From positions 4,154,001-4,218,000 of the forward strand of contig NZ_CP194041.2 of NCBI RefSeq assembly GCF_050870875.2: a DNA stretch of 64,000 nt, in the 5' to 3' direction. Position numbers and translations under genes: made by a program. The stretch is from Agarivorans sp050870875. GTDB taxonomy: Bacteria > Pseudomonadota > Gammaproteobacteria > Enterobacterales > Celerinatantimonadaceae. This document shows positions 28,274 through 36,649 of the stretch, piece by piece (position 1 is the stretch's first letter; every line of letters starts with the position of its first letter). Under the pieces are notes generated by a model. It was not told the DNA's origin. It ran no database searches and was given only the letters and a program-made list of their open reading frames with translations.

Positions 28274-30021
28274 TAGTGGGCCTCGTCCAAATGGCCCACG
28301 ACCGAACCGTAGAGATCAATTTCTTCCACTAAACGTAACACCTCTTCAACCGAGGTAATGCTTTGCTTCGCATAATCTAGCGCCGCCAAAGAGAGCGGAC
28401 GGTAGGAAGCAGCGGCTTTGGCCACTTTGGAAAATTCGTCAGGGTTTTCCCGTCGTAAACATTCCATCATTGCTTCGTTTAATTCCAGTAATTCAAATAC
28501 CCCAACGCGACCTTTATAACCAGTGTAATTACAACTTTGACAACCGCGCCCATGATAAAATTTGCTCTCTGACAAGTTGTCATTGCTCAAATGTTCTAAC
28601 CAAACCTTCTGTTCCGAAGTTAATGGCTGCGGGTGTTTACAGTTTTCGCATAAACGGCGCACCAAACGTTGAGCAATCACCGCTCGCAAGGAACTCGCTA
28701 CCAAATATCCTGCCGCACCCATATCAATTAAGCGTAGCGCACTGGTAATGGCATCGTTGGTATGTAAGGTGGTTAAAACCAAGTGACCGGTTAAGGCGCC
28801 ACGCAGGCCTATTTCTACGGTTTCTTGGTCACGCATCTCCCCGACTAATAAGATATCGGGATCTTGACGTAAAGTGGTCCGCAGAATGCTCGAAAAATCG
28901 AGGCCGATCTTAGTGTTCACCTGCACCTGGTTAATCCGAGGCAATCGATATTCCACCGGATCTTCCACGGTGATAATTTTAGCGCCGGGTTGATTTAATT
29001 CGGTTAAGGCTCCGTATAGAGTGGTGGTTTTACCACTCCCGGTTGGCCCCGTCACCACAATCATGCCATGTGGGCGATGCAGCTGACGACGAACTCGCTC
29101 CATGATGTCTGTGGGCATGCCCGTTTGTTCTAACGAAAGGATCCCTGTGGACTGATCCAGCAAACGCATCACCACCGATTCTCCGGCTTGAATTGGCATC
29201 GTAGATACCCGCACATCGATGGAATGACCCCGAACCTTAATATTAAATCGGCCATCCTGAGGGAGACGTTTTTCCGAAATATCCAGGCCCGACATCAGCT
29301 TCAAACGTAGTACTAAGGCAGAGGCTATTTGTACTTCGTTGAGCACGCTTTCTTGTAAAACGCCATCAACCCGTTGCCGGATCCGCAATACTTTTTCGTC
29401 AGGTTCGATATGAATATCAGAGGCCCCGACCTGCACCGCATCTTCAAATAACGACTGCAGCAATTTAACCACCGTGGTTTCGTTGCTCTCATCATTGGCG
29501 GTAACCAAACCAATATTGAACTCATCGCTACTGGCATATTCTTCTTTTAATTCTTGAGCAAAACCTTCAATTTCACGGGTTCGACGATAAAAGCGATCAA
29601 AAGCCTCTAGTACTTGAGACTCTCGAACCACTACATATTCAAGCTGATGCGGAGACAATAAACCCGCCAGGGTATCGGTCGCCGAGAGATCAGCCGGATC
29701 GGAAATAGCCACGGTTAATACATCAGCATCTTTATGGATCACCAATGCTCTTAAACGTCGAGCATGTACTTCACTCAGCAATACCGCAGCATTGGCATCC
29801 ACCGCAATTTGTCCTAAATCAACAAAGGGGATCCCTAACTGGCGCGCTAAAAATTCTAACAGCTGAATTTCGCTAATCACACCCAACTCAATCAGCGCTG
29901 CGCCCAATTTTTGTCCGGTTTGTTTTTGTTTGGCTAAGGCCTGACTTAGTTGTACATCGCTAATCACCAGTTCATTAACTAACAAGTCGCCTAAGCGCAT
30001 ACGTAATTTTGGTTGCGCCAT
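28273..30021 (-). CDS. mshE: MSHA pilus extension ATPase MshE
   Basis: A 582-residue GspE/PilB-type hexameric ATPase that extends the pilus. Walker A (GPTGSGKTT) is at 325-333 and Walker B (DILLVGEMRD) at 389-398. The zinc-binding CENC and CQSC pairs lie in the C-terminal third. The N-terminus carries two copies of the cyclic-di-GMP-binding MshEN motif: residues 9-32 (starting RLGDLL) and 38-61 (starting KLGAAL, ending LLEFLARQ). The first copy has Glu in place of the usual Gly at 17. Retention of both copies suggests direct control by cyclic-di-GMP. Confidence 0.96.
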   Translation of the reverse strand: MAQPKLRMRLGDLLVNELVISDVQLSQALAKQKQTGQKLGAALIELGVISEIQLLEFLARQLGIPFVDLGQIAVDANAAVLLSEVHARRLRALVIHKDADVLTVAISDPADLSATDTLAGLLSPHQLEYVVVRESQVLEAFDRFYRRTREIEGFAQELKEEYASSDEFNIGLVTANDESNETTVVKLLQSLFEDAVQVGASDIHIEPDEKVLRIRQRVDGVLQESVLNEVQIASALVLRLKLMSGLDISEKRLPQDGRFNIKVRGHSIDVRVSTMPIQAGESVVMRLLDQSTGILSLEQTGMPTDIMERVRRQLHRPHGMIVVTGPTGSGKTTTLYGALTELNQPGAKIITVEDPVEYRLPRINQVQVNTKIGLDFSSILRTTLRQDPDILLVGEMRDQETVEIGLRGALTGHLVLTTLHTNDAITSALRLIDMGAAGYLVASSLRAVIAQRLVRRLCENCKHPQPLTSEQKVWLEHLSNDNLSESKFYHGRGCQSCNYTGYKGRVGVFELLELNEAMMECLRRENPDEFSKVAKAAASYRPLSLAALDYAKQSITSVEEVLRLVEEIDLYGSVVGHLDEAH

Positions 30022-30023
30022 CG

Positions 30024-31223
30024 TTATTGCTCCAACTGCCGAATACGGCTGGTGACAAAATCACCGGTTTGACTAGAAAGTTGCCCCATTTGTTCGGCTT
30101 GATGATAAGCCGCCAACGCTTCTTTATAATGACCCAGTTTATCGTTGGCAATCGCGTAACCCAGCCACCAACGCGCGCGAGAAGGTTGTTGTTTTAGTAA
30201 CAAGCGATAACTATCAAAGGCTAACTCGGTTTTATTTAAGCGCTGCGCCAAACTCGCTAACATGGCGTAATAATCAACGTTCCCTGCCACCTCTGGCCGC
30301 TGCGCATCAAGGTAGAACAAAGCCTGCTGCCAATTCTGTTGTTGAACAAAGATCCGCGCCAACATCAAACGAAATCCACTATGTTGCGGACTCAGTTGAA
30401 TCCCCGCTTCAAGTAAGCCAACCGCACGACTAACATCGCCACGACCAAACTGTAAGGCAGCCAATTGTTCGCGAACCGAATGCGCACGAGGATCTAATTG
30501 CAAGGCCTTACTAAACTCACTGCGTGCTTGCTCTAAACGTTTGTTATCCAAGGCCTCCATAGCGCGTCGGGTGTATAAGTCAACGCGCTGCTCCAAGCTT
30601 AAGGTAATGGGGGTGATTTGCAAACTGGCCGTTGTCGATGCCGTGTCTAACGGCTTCGCTTGAACTTGTGTCTTGTGCGGATCATCAAGCGCAGCAACCG
30701 AGCGCGGCGCAAACTTTTCGACTGACTTGCGGGGAATGGCAGCGGATGTTTCTTGGCCGACCTCAGTGGCGACGGACCGACTCTGCTCTGCGGGCTGAAC
30801 CACGGCGCTTGTTTTCACCGAAGCAGCCTTGATCATCGGCTTTGATGGCATCGCTTCACCAGGCGCGACTAGCAATGAAGGCGTCTCGGCGGCAATACTC
30901 GGACCCTTTTCAACGATAGGCAAAGTGACAGCCATTGCGCTAGCAACTGTTTGTAAATTTTGTTCTTCTACTGATGGCGTTACAGACGACTGAGGCCCTG
31001 AACTATCTGCTTGAGTCAGCACCTTTACATCACTATCAATATGAATGCTCTGAAAATAACGCAGTGCTAACCAGGCAGCAACGGAGAGAGCGAGCAAGAC
31101 CACCGCCATCAGTAAGTAGGCTCGTAGACTACGCCCCGAATCGTCCACCAAAGGTGACATACTCTGCGGATTGGTCTGCTGTCGTTTATCTAAATCTTTC
31201 AGCATTTGATTAATCACACTCAT
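30024..31223 (-). CDS. mshN: MSHA biogenesis protein MshN (TPR protein)
   Basis: The start is ATG 31223 (ATGA overlap with the mshM stop), not the in-frame GTG 31238. The 399-residue protein begins MSVINQMLKDLDKR, the conserved MshN start. One membrane segment lies at about 35-58, followed by a low-complexity Ser/Ala/Pro region. The C-terminal half carries TPR-like helices (about 215-395, for example YTRRAMEALDNKRLEQARSE). It probably organises the assembly complex with MshM and MshL. Confidence 0.9.
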   Translation of the reverse strand: MSVINQMLKDLDKRQQTNPQSMSPLVDDSGRSLRAYLLMAVVLLALSVAAWLALRYFQSIHIDSDVKVLTQADSSGPQSSVTPSVEEQNLQTVASAMAVTLPIVEKGPSIAAETPSLLVAPGEAMPSKPMIKAASVKTSAVVQPAEQSRSVATEVGQETSAAIPRKSVEKFAPRSVAALDDPHKTQVQAKPLDTASTTASLQITPITLSLEQRVDLYTRRAMEALDNKRLEQARSEFSKALQLDPRAHSVREQLAALQFGRGDVSRAVGLLEAGIQLSPQHSGFRLMLARIFVQQQNWQQALFYLDAQRPEVAGNVDYYAMLASLAQRLNKTELAFDSYRLLLKQQPSRARWWLGYAIANDKLGHYKEALAAYHQAEQMGQLSSQTGDFVTSRIRQLEQ

Positions 31224-32125
31224 TGCCTGAGCCCCCACCAGAAAGCAGCGGCAATACCAAGTCCAAGAGTGATGACCAAGCCCATCACCCCCAAACTATT
31301 GCGCCTAAAGCTTGCATCCTCGGTATCATCAATCGCCTGCTTCACCATTGCCACACTCACTTGCTGAGCACCTTGCCCATAACACAACATCAATACTTTA
31401 TGGGCGAGGATATTGATCAATCTGGGGATCCCGCGACTGGCGTCGGTTAACATGTTTAAGGAAGCCGCGGTGAATAATGGCCCTCCGCGATAACCACTCA
31501 AATGCAGGCGATGTTGAATATAACTGGCCACTTCATCTTTTTGCAACGCTCGTAAACGATATGAAAAAGTGATCCGTTGCCTTAATTGACGTAATTTGGG
31601 GCTCGCTAAACGCTCGTCTAGCTCCGGCTGTCCAAATAAAACCACATGTAATAACTTACGCTGTTCGGTCTCTAAATTACCGAGTAAACGGATCACTTCG
31701 AGCGCCTCATCGCTGAGTGCTTGGGCCTCATCAATAAGCAATACAACCGGCCGATCTTGGCTGGCGAACTCTATGAGTCGATGATTCAGCAGTTCCAACA
31801 ACTGATGAGCTGAACGCTCAGTTTCAAGCATCAGACCCAGTTCACTGGCTAAAGCGGCATGGATTTGTTCAGCGGATAAACTGGGGTTAGGCAAATAAGC
31901 AAATTGATATTGCTCGGCCATCTCGTTAAGCAGCTTACGGCACAATAAGGTTTTACCGGTGCCGACTTCACCACTCACTTTAATAAAACCTTCCCCCGAA
32001 GCAAGTGCCGTTTCTAAGACCTGAATCGCTTCATGGTGGGGCAACAGCGCTTGATACAGGCCGGTGTTTGGCGTTAAACCAAATGGCGCTTGAGAAAGGC
32101 CAAAATACTTAAGATATACCGCCAC
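31220..32125 (-). CDS. mshM: MSHA biogenesis AAA ATPase MshM (ExeA-like)
   Basis: A 301-residue ExeA/GspA-type ATPase. Walker A (GEVGTGKT) is at 52-59, Walker B is VVLLIDEAQAL, and a C-terminal membrane segment (about 278-297) ends the protein. The opening YLKYFGLSQAPFGLTPN is typical of the family. Relatives help insert or organise the secretin through the peptidoglycan, and mshL lies directly upstream. Confidence 0.93.
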   Translation of the reverse strand: MAVYLKYFGLSQAPFGLTPNTGLYQALLPHHEAIQVLETALASGEGFIKVSGEVGTGKTLLCRKLLNEMAEQYQFAYLPNPSLSAEQIHAALASELGLMLETERSAHQLLELLNHRLIEFASQDRPVVLLIDEAQALSDEALEVIRLLGNLETEQRKLLHVVLFGQPELDERLASPKLRQLRQRITFSYRLRALQKDEVASYIQHRLHLSGYRGGPLFTAASLNMLTDASRGIPRLINILAHKVLMLCYGQGAQQVSVAMVKQAIDDTEDASFRRNSLGVMGLVITLGLGIAAAFWWGLRQ

Positions 32126-32134
32126 TAAATCCGC

Positions 32135-33829
32135 CTAATTATCTTCTGGGTACCATGTATTGAGCAGCTTTTGAGACTTCTTCAGCTCATTCTGCCAAGT
32201 TTGTTGTTGCACCACCGTAGGCTGGATTAAAATAATCAGTTCAGTTTTAGAGCTTGCCTTAGAGCGGTTGGTAAATAACTCGCCGAGGCCAGGAATAGAA
32301 CCAATAAACGGAACCTTGGAGACTAATTCTTGCTGCTTACTACGCATCAAACCACCAATCACCACCACATCTCCAGAATGAGCCTTAATCACCGTGTCCG
32401 TCTCGCGAATATCACTTTGTGCCAAGGGTAAGTCCAAACTCCCCATTTCGCTGCCAAAGTTAATCTCTTTACGCTGCTCAACCACATCGGTTACCGAGGG
32501 GTGAACATGTAACAGTACTTGACCATTATCATCAATTTGTGGTGTCACATCTAAGGCCACGCCAGAAAAGAAGGGAGTCAGCTCTACGGTCGGAGTGGTT
32601 ACCGTTGAAGTACCACTAATCGTGGTACTGGAGACATCAGTCACAAAATATTCGTCGGTCCCGACTTTAATCACCGCCTTTTGATTGTTCGAGGCCGTAA
32701 TTCGTGGACTGGAAAGCACATTCACATCACCTTGAGTTTGCAGCAAGTTGACCACTGACTGGAAGTTACCTTCAGTAATCGTGAGCGCCCCTCCTCCCCC
32801 AAGAACACTGCTAATCGCATTACCCGGTAGCTGTGACACACTGTTAAATAAAACCTCGGTCGAGCCGATTAAATCACCCGCGTTGGTCCAATCAATGCCC
32901 TGTTGGTAACCATCACTTAAGGTCACTTCGATAATTTTTGCTTCGAGGATGACTTGGCGTTGTAAGTTAGTTTCTGACTGATTCAAGAAAGCCTTAATGG
33001 TACGTATTTCATCAGGAAAAGCCCGAACCGTGACTAAGCCGGCTTGGGGGCTCACCACGACCATTCTGCCATCCTCCGCATAGGCTGAAGCGCCATCATT
33101 ACGGCTATTCAAGCCAATCATGCCGCGTAATGAGTCTTCCAACTCTGACCAAAAGCGCGTTTCAGTTGAAGATTCAATGCGAGTACCATCAAAACTATCG
33201 CTACGACTCGAATTGCTATTTGAACTATTTGAACTATTCGAATTGCTATTTGAAGAATTGTTCGAATCACCGCTACTAGAGCCATTGTTACTATCTTGAT
33301 TAGCCGTAATCCCTCCAGAGCTAATCCGAGTTCGCGTATAGCCATAACGCTCGAGCATCAAATAATTTAGCGGTATGGTTTCAATACGCATCCCCGCAGG
33401 GTAAACATGTAACACTTTACCGCGTCGTTGAATATCATAACCATACATATCGGCGACCACATCAATGGTCTCTTTGAGCGTCACCTCTTTCAGCTGAAGG
33501 CTTATTTTTCCTTCAACTCCGGGATGTATCGCCACACTTAACGGGGACCCCTGAACTAAGGCAGGAAAAAATGCCTTGGCTTCGACATCACGCGCATTCA
33601 CATCAAAGCGGTGCTCTGTCTGCAATAAATCATCTTGTTGTAAAGCTAACTCAGGCATCAGTTCCGCCTGAACAGCATCGGGCAAATCTAAAGCAGGTTT
33701 AGGTATATCACTTTGCTGCTGAGCTTCCGTGATCGCTTGCTTCGCTTCGCTGGGATTGGGGCGAGGAGTTGTTTGACAAGCATTTAATAGAACTGCCGCC
33801 AGGCCTACAAAAATCCATTTCATATACAT
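32135..33829 (-). CDS. mshL: MSHA outer-membrane secretin MshL
   Basis: A 564-residue secretin lipoprotein. The signal peptide ends LLNAC, so Cys18 would be lipidated. An STN-like domain (about 75-150) precedes the N1-type domain and the C-terminal secretin pore (about 290-550), which has VLSSPRITASNNQKAVIKVG and VVVIGGLMR. A Ser/Asn-rich tract at 179-210 (bases 33200-33295), made from near-repeating AGC/AAT-type codons, interrupts the periplasmic region. M1 and M3 are both possible starts. Confidence 0.93.
   Translation of the reverse strand: MYMKWIFVGLAAVLLNACQTTPRPNPSEAKQAITEAQQQSDIPKPALDLPDAVQAELMPELALQQDDLLQTEHRFDVNARDVEAKAFFPALVQGSPLSVAIHPGVEGKISLQLKEVTLKETIDVVADMYGYDIQRRGKVLHVYPAGMRIETIPLNYLMLERYGYTRTRISSGGITANQDSNNGSSSGDSNNSSNSNSNSSNSSNSNSSRSDSFDGTRIESSTETRFWSELEDSLRGMIGLNSRNDGASAYAEDGRMVVVSPQAGLVTVRAFPDEIRTIKAFLNQSETNLQRQVILEAKIIEVTLSDGYQQGIDWTNAGDLIGSTEVLFNSVSQLPGNAISSVLGGGGALTITEGNFQSVVNLLQTQGDVNVLSSPRITASNNQKAVIKVGTDEYFVTDVSSTTISGTSTVTTPTVELTPFFSGVALDVTPQIDDNGQVLLHVHPSVTDVVEQRKEINFGSEMGSLDLPLAQSDIRETDTVIKAHSGDVVVIGGLMRSKQQELVSKVPFIGSIPGLGELFTNRSKASSKTELIILIQPTVVQQQTWQNELKKSQKLLNTWYPEDN
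33200..33295 (-). repeat. Ser/Asn low-complexity coding tract in mshL
   Basis: The plus strand shows imperfect repeats of GAATTGCTATTTGAA and GAACTATTTGAACTATTC within bases 33200-33295. They encode an almost pure Ser/Asn stretch (residues 179-210). Copy-number change by slippage in multiples of three would alter the linker length without breaking the frame. Confidence 0.8.
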
Positions 33830-33832
33830 CTA

Positions 33833-34171
33833 TTACTGCCCCTGTACCACGGAATCTTTCACTGAAACTGTATCGAGTTGAATTCGATATGATTGATTTG
33901 ATTTCACTAAAACGACATAACCTTGGGCAACGCGAACTAAGCTAAACCCATCAATCTTCTGATTTAATGCCACAAAACGCTGATTAAGAACCGCACCAGT
34001 TTGAGAACCGCCCACAATCACCGCCTGCAAACTCGGTAACACTAATGTCGCCTTCGCGATTGTCTGACCCAGCTCACGAGGTGGCGCAGTTGGATCACTT
34101 AAACTGTTCGCCCAAGCGACACCTTGTATCATTGTCGCTATCATCACAATAGCCATCATTTGCTTAAGCAC
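33833..34171 (-). CDS. mshK: MSHA biogenesis protein MshK
   Basis: A 112-residue small exported protein, PilP-like by position. The start is GTG 34171, with AAGGA 8 bases upstream inside mshJ. A later ATG at 34159 lacks this site. The N-terminal signal segment ends near VAWA, and the body contains DPTAPP and LQAVIVG, which occur in pilotin/PilP-type partners of secretins. It lies directly upstream of mshL. Confidence 0.82.
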   Translation of the reverse strand: MLKQMMAIVMIATMIQGVAWANSLSDPTAPPRELGQTIAKATLVLPSLQAVIVGGSQTGAVLNQRFVALNQKIDGFSLVRVAQGYVVLVKSNQSYRIQLDTVSVKDSVVQGQ

Positions 34172-34817
34172 TAATAAAGTCCTTATGACTACTTAAGGTG
34201 TAAATATCGATAGTAATATTGGCCCGCGGATAAGCATCAACCTGATACTCAATTAATTGCCACAAGAATCGTTGCGGTAAGGCTTCTACTTTTTGTAAAT
34301 ATTTTAATAGAGGAAAGTAGCCCCCCGTAAGTTTAAGCCGGATCCCATGACGATAAAAATTCAAGCTATTATCACTCTCTTCCTCGCGAGTTAATACCGG
34401 TTCTGGTGCGATGGAATCTAGCGACAACAGTTGCAAACCTTCACTATGTTGCAGTAATTGTTCTAAAACTTCGGCCATTTCCCCAACTGGAATTAAACCC
34501 GCTTGCTGAATAGCCAACTGACGGTCAATCTGGCCAGACTGCGCTCTTAGCTGAGCGACTTGGCGCTGAATCTCTGCATTGGGATCTTCAGCGAGTTTAC
34601 GCTGACTATAATCGATCTGTATTTGGTTTTCTTTTAACTCGGCACTCAGTCGAATAAACGCTGTCTTAGCCTTAGCTTGCTGCAAGCTCATTGGTTCTAA
34701 CCAGAAATAATAAGCCGGAAAACTCAATACCACGAAACCCGAGATAAGGATTAAGGCTCGCTCTCGTAAACTTAAGCTGGCAAAGCGCTGTTGCCATTGC
34801 TGCCAACGCTCAGTCAT
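34164..34817 (-). CDS. mshJ: MSHA biogenesis protein MshJ (PilO-like)
   Basis: A 217-residue bitopic protein with one membrane segment (about 22-42), then a coiled-coil (about 55-110) and a small alpha/beta domain ending in the YQVDAYPRANITIDIYTLS strand. This layout is that of PilO/GspM assembly-platform proteins. It overlaps both mshI2 and mshK by a few bases. Confidence 0.85.
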   Translation of the reverse strand: MTERWQQWQQRFASLSLRERALILISGFVVLSFPAYYFWLEPMSLQQAKAKTAFIRLSAELKENQIQIDYSQRKLAEDPNAEIQRQVAQLRAQSGQIDRQLAIQQAGLIPVGEMAEVLEQLLQHSEGLQLLSLDSIAPEPVLTREEESDNSLNFYRHGIRLKLTGGYFPLLKYLQKVEALPQRFLWQLIEYQVDAYPRANITIDIYTLSSHKDFISA

Positions 34818-35421
34818 GCGCCCCCCTCAAGTCAGGCTGAAGTTCGGCGGAAGCACTCAAACTAAACTGTAATTGCTGTTGCTCATCGCGCTGAATCGTT
34901 AAAGCCGAAAATTGTCGTTTAGCCAGTTCCGGATAATCCTGAAACTGCTTTAACCACTTCGGCACGGCATCACTAGTTGCTGACTGACCGCTTAATGCCA
35001 TGGTGTCACCTTGAATATAAATGCGACTCAACCAAACCTTATTATCATGGATCGAGGCAAGCGCTCGCAGCGTCGCTGAAAATCCTTTATTGGTATCAGT
35101 CTGATTTTTTAAACGCTGTTGCAGCAAACGCTTCAATTTTAATTGTTGCTGTTGTAAGGCCGAGTCGCGCTGTAAGTCTGGGTTTAGCGAGCGAGCTTCG
35201 AGCGCCTGTTTTAATGTGCTCAATTCCTGACTTTGTAAGGTCACTAATTGTCGCTGCTGGCTCGCCTTATCAATCGCGATTTGAGTTTGCGTTTGCAGCC
35301 AAAAACCATACGCTATCAGCACAATCCCAAGCACGAACCAAAGCAGTATGCTTTGTCTTAATGACACTCGCTCCTTTTGTGGGTGAAACTCCTCGGTATA
35401 GAAGTTAATTCTGGTTTTCAC
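34810..35421 (-). CDS. mshI2: MSHA biogenesis protein MshI2 (PilN-like)
   Basis: A 203-residue protein that starts MKTRINFYTEEFHP, with the short cytoplasmic INFYT-type motif PilN uses to dock on PilM. One membrane segment (about 25-45), a coiled-coil and a periplasmic alpha/beta domain follow. The start is GTG 35421, overlapping the mshI stop as GTGA. It would bind MshI on the cytoplasmic side and MshJ in the periplasm. Confidence 0.87.
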   Translation of the reverse strand: MKTRINFYTEEFHPQKERVSLRQSILLWFVLGIVLIAYGFWLQTQTQIAIDKASQQRQLVTLQSQELSTLKQALEARSLNPDLQRDSALQQQQLKLKRLLQQRLKNQTDTNKGFSATLRALASIHDNKVWLSRIYIQGDTMALSGQSATSDAVPKWLKQFQDYPELAKRQFSALTIQRDEQQQLQFSLSASAELQPDLRGAHD

Positions 35422-36299
35422 GACAATACCCCAGCATCAAGTCCGCCAAGCACTGGTAAACGATAGTAATGTTCGCTCTCGCCAATGGCATCCAGAGACA
35501 ATAAATTCACTTTGGGCCCCAGGTTATGTTGCAATTGAACGGCAATTTCGTCACAGAAACGGCTCGGGATCGCTAATTGAATCAAACTCACTTCAGGCAG
35601 TTTGAGAGTCGCACTGATGTAGTCAATGGAACGCTGCAATTCAAGGCTTAAACTATCAAAAAAGTTTTGCGTAAACTCTATCTCCTGCATTCGACCTAAA
35701 CTAGAAAATGCTCGCAGCTGGCGACTAAAGCAGATCTGACCTTGACGCACCACGCTTAATTCAAGATCACGCCCCTTGGCTTGCCACAGCAACATTTGAC
35801 AACGTTCATTGGCTTCCAACAAGTTCGCGGTTGCAATGCTTTCGATGGTGATCCCTTGAAGCTTCAGTCCTTGTTCTTTAGCTAAAGCAACTAATTGGCG
35901 AATAATCGGTTTACTCACACAAACCACATTCAGCTTTTCTGCAGTCATCGGTGCAACTGGTATTTGGTAGTAATCGACCACTAATTCTTGAACTGGTTCC
36001 GCCACCATATCCTTAATGGTCCAAGGAACTGCATCCGCCAGCTCCTCTTGCGCGACATTAGGCTTTTCGACTTGAAACTGCTGATAGTGCTGATTGCCCA
36101 AAACAAATACAATTTGATGCTCGTTGCCAATGCCAGCCTCTTTACATAAAGATGCAAAAACTTCAGGCCACTGCTCTATGGAAGTCACCGCCTTCTCAAA
36201 AATCTGCTGCTGTTGATTGGCTACCACCACCAGATCAGATCGCATATAGGCGCTGCTACAAAGTTTGCTTTTTTTGCTTCGCCAAAATGCTAAGTCCAT
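35418..36299 (-). CDS. mshI: MSHA biogenesis protein MshI (PilM-like)
   Basis: The first gene of the main msh operon. I use ATG 36299 (293 residues, MDLAFWRSKKSK) with GGGA upstream rather than the TTG at 36338. The protein is a soluble actin-like PilM/GspL-type cytoplasmic protein: ELADAVPWTIKDMV, a central KAEGITIE-like strand region (LQGITIESIATANLL) and a C-terminal GGLDAG turn fit that fold. It anchors the MshI2/MshJ platform. Confidence 0.87.
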   Translation of the reverse strand: MDLAFWRSKKSKLCSSAYMRSDLVVVANQQQQIFEKAVTSIEQWPEVFASLCKEAGIGNEHQIVFVLGNQHYQQFQVEKPNVAQEELADAVPWTIKDMVAEPVQELVVDYYQIPVAPMTAEKLNVVCVSKPIIRQLVALAKEQGLKLQGITIESIATANLLEANERCQMLLWQAKGRDLELSVVRQGQICFSRQLRAFSSLGRMQEIEFTQNFFDSLSLELQRSIDYISATLKLPEVSLIQLAIPSRFCDEIAVQLQHNLGPKVNLLSLDAIGESEHYYRLPVLGGLDAGVLS

Positions 36300-36649
36300 C
36301 GTATATTCCCATCGCCCGCTTGCGCTTCTATGTCTCAATTTAGTCTAAACTTTTCTTTTATTTTTGAAAGCATTGGCTAACAAATATGTGCTAGTTCTCC
36401 AGATAATAAGCCCTTAAGTCCGGTTTCTCTTTCAAGATGTTTACCGAGGATTTAGCAAACCTTGATACAAGACAGAGCTTGGGTAATATTAGCATTCAAC
36501 TTTAGCTGAACATAAGATCTGGAATATAAAGCCCAAACCTAGCCAGAAAACTAAACGAAGCGTAGTTTATGGCTATTTTATTCCCAGAAACGATTCAATG
36601 ATATTCACTTCGCTCGGCACTTCAAACTTAACTCAGGGCCTAAAATGAA
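36300..36649. other. Upstream region of the msh operon
   Basis: A 350-base stretch between csrD and mshI, both on the minus strand. It probably holds the main msh promoter. TTGTTA and TAAAAG separated by 17 bases occur near 36355-36385 on the minus strand but are too weak to call. No terminator after csrD is obvious and no open frame here looks like a gene. Confidence 0.45.

Noticed and set aside
33200..33295. Short repeats in mshL as a possible CRISPR or mobile-element remnant
   Set aside because: The repeats are codon-level, in frame and encode a Ser/Asn linker; no spacer structure or flanking duplications are seen.
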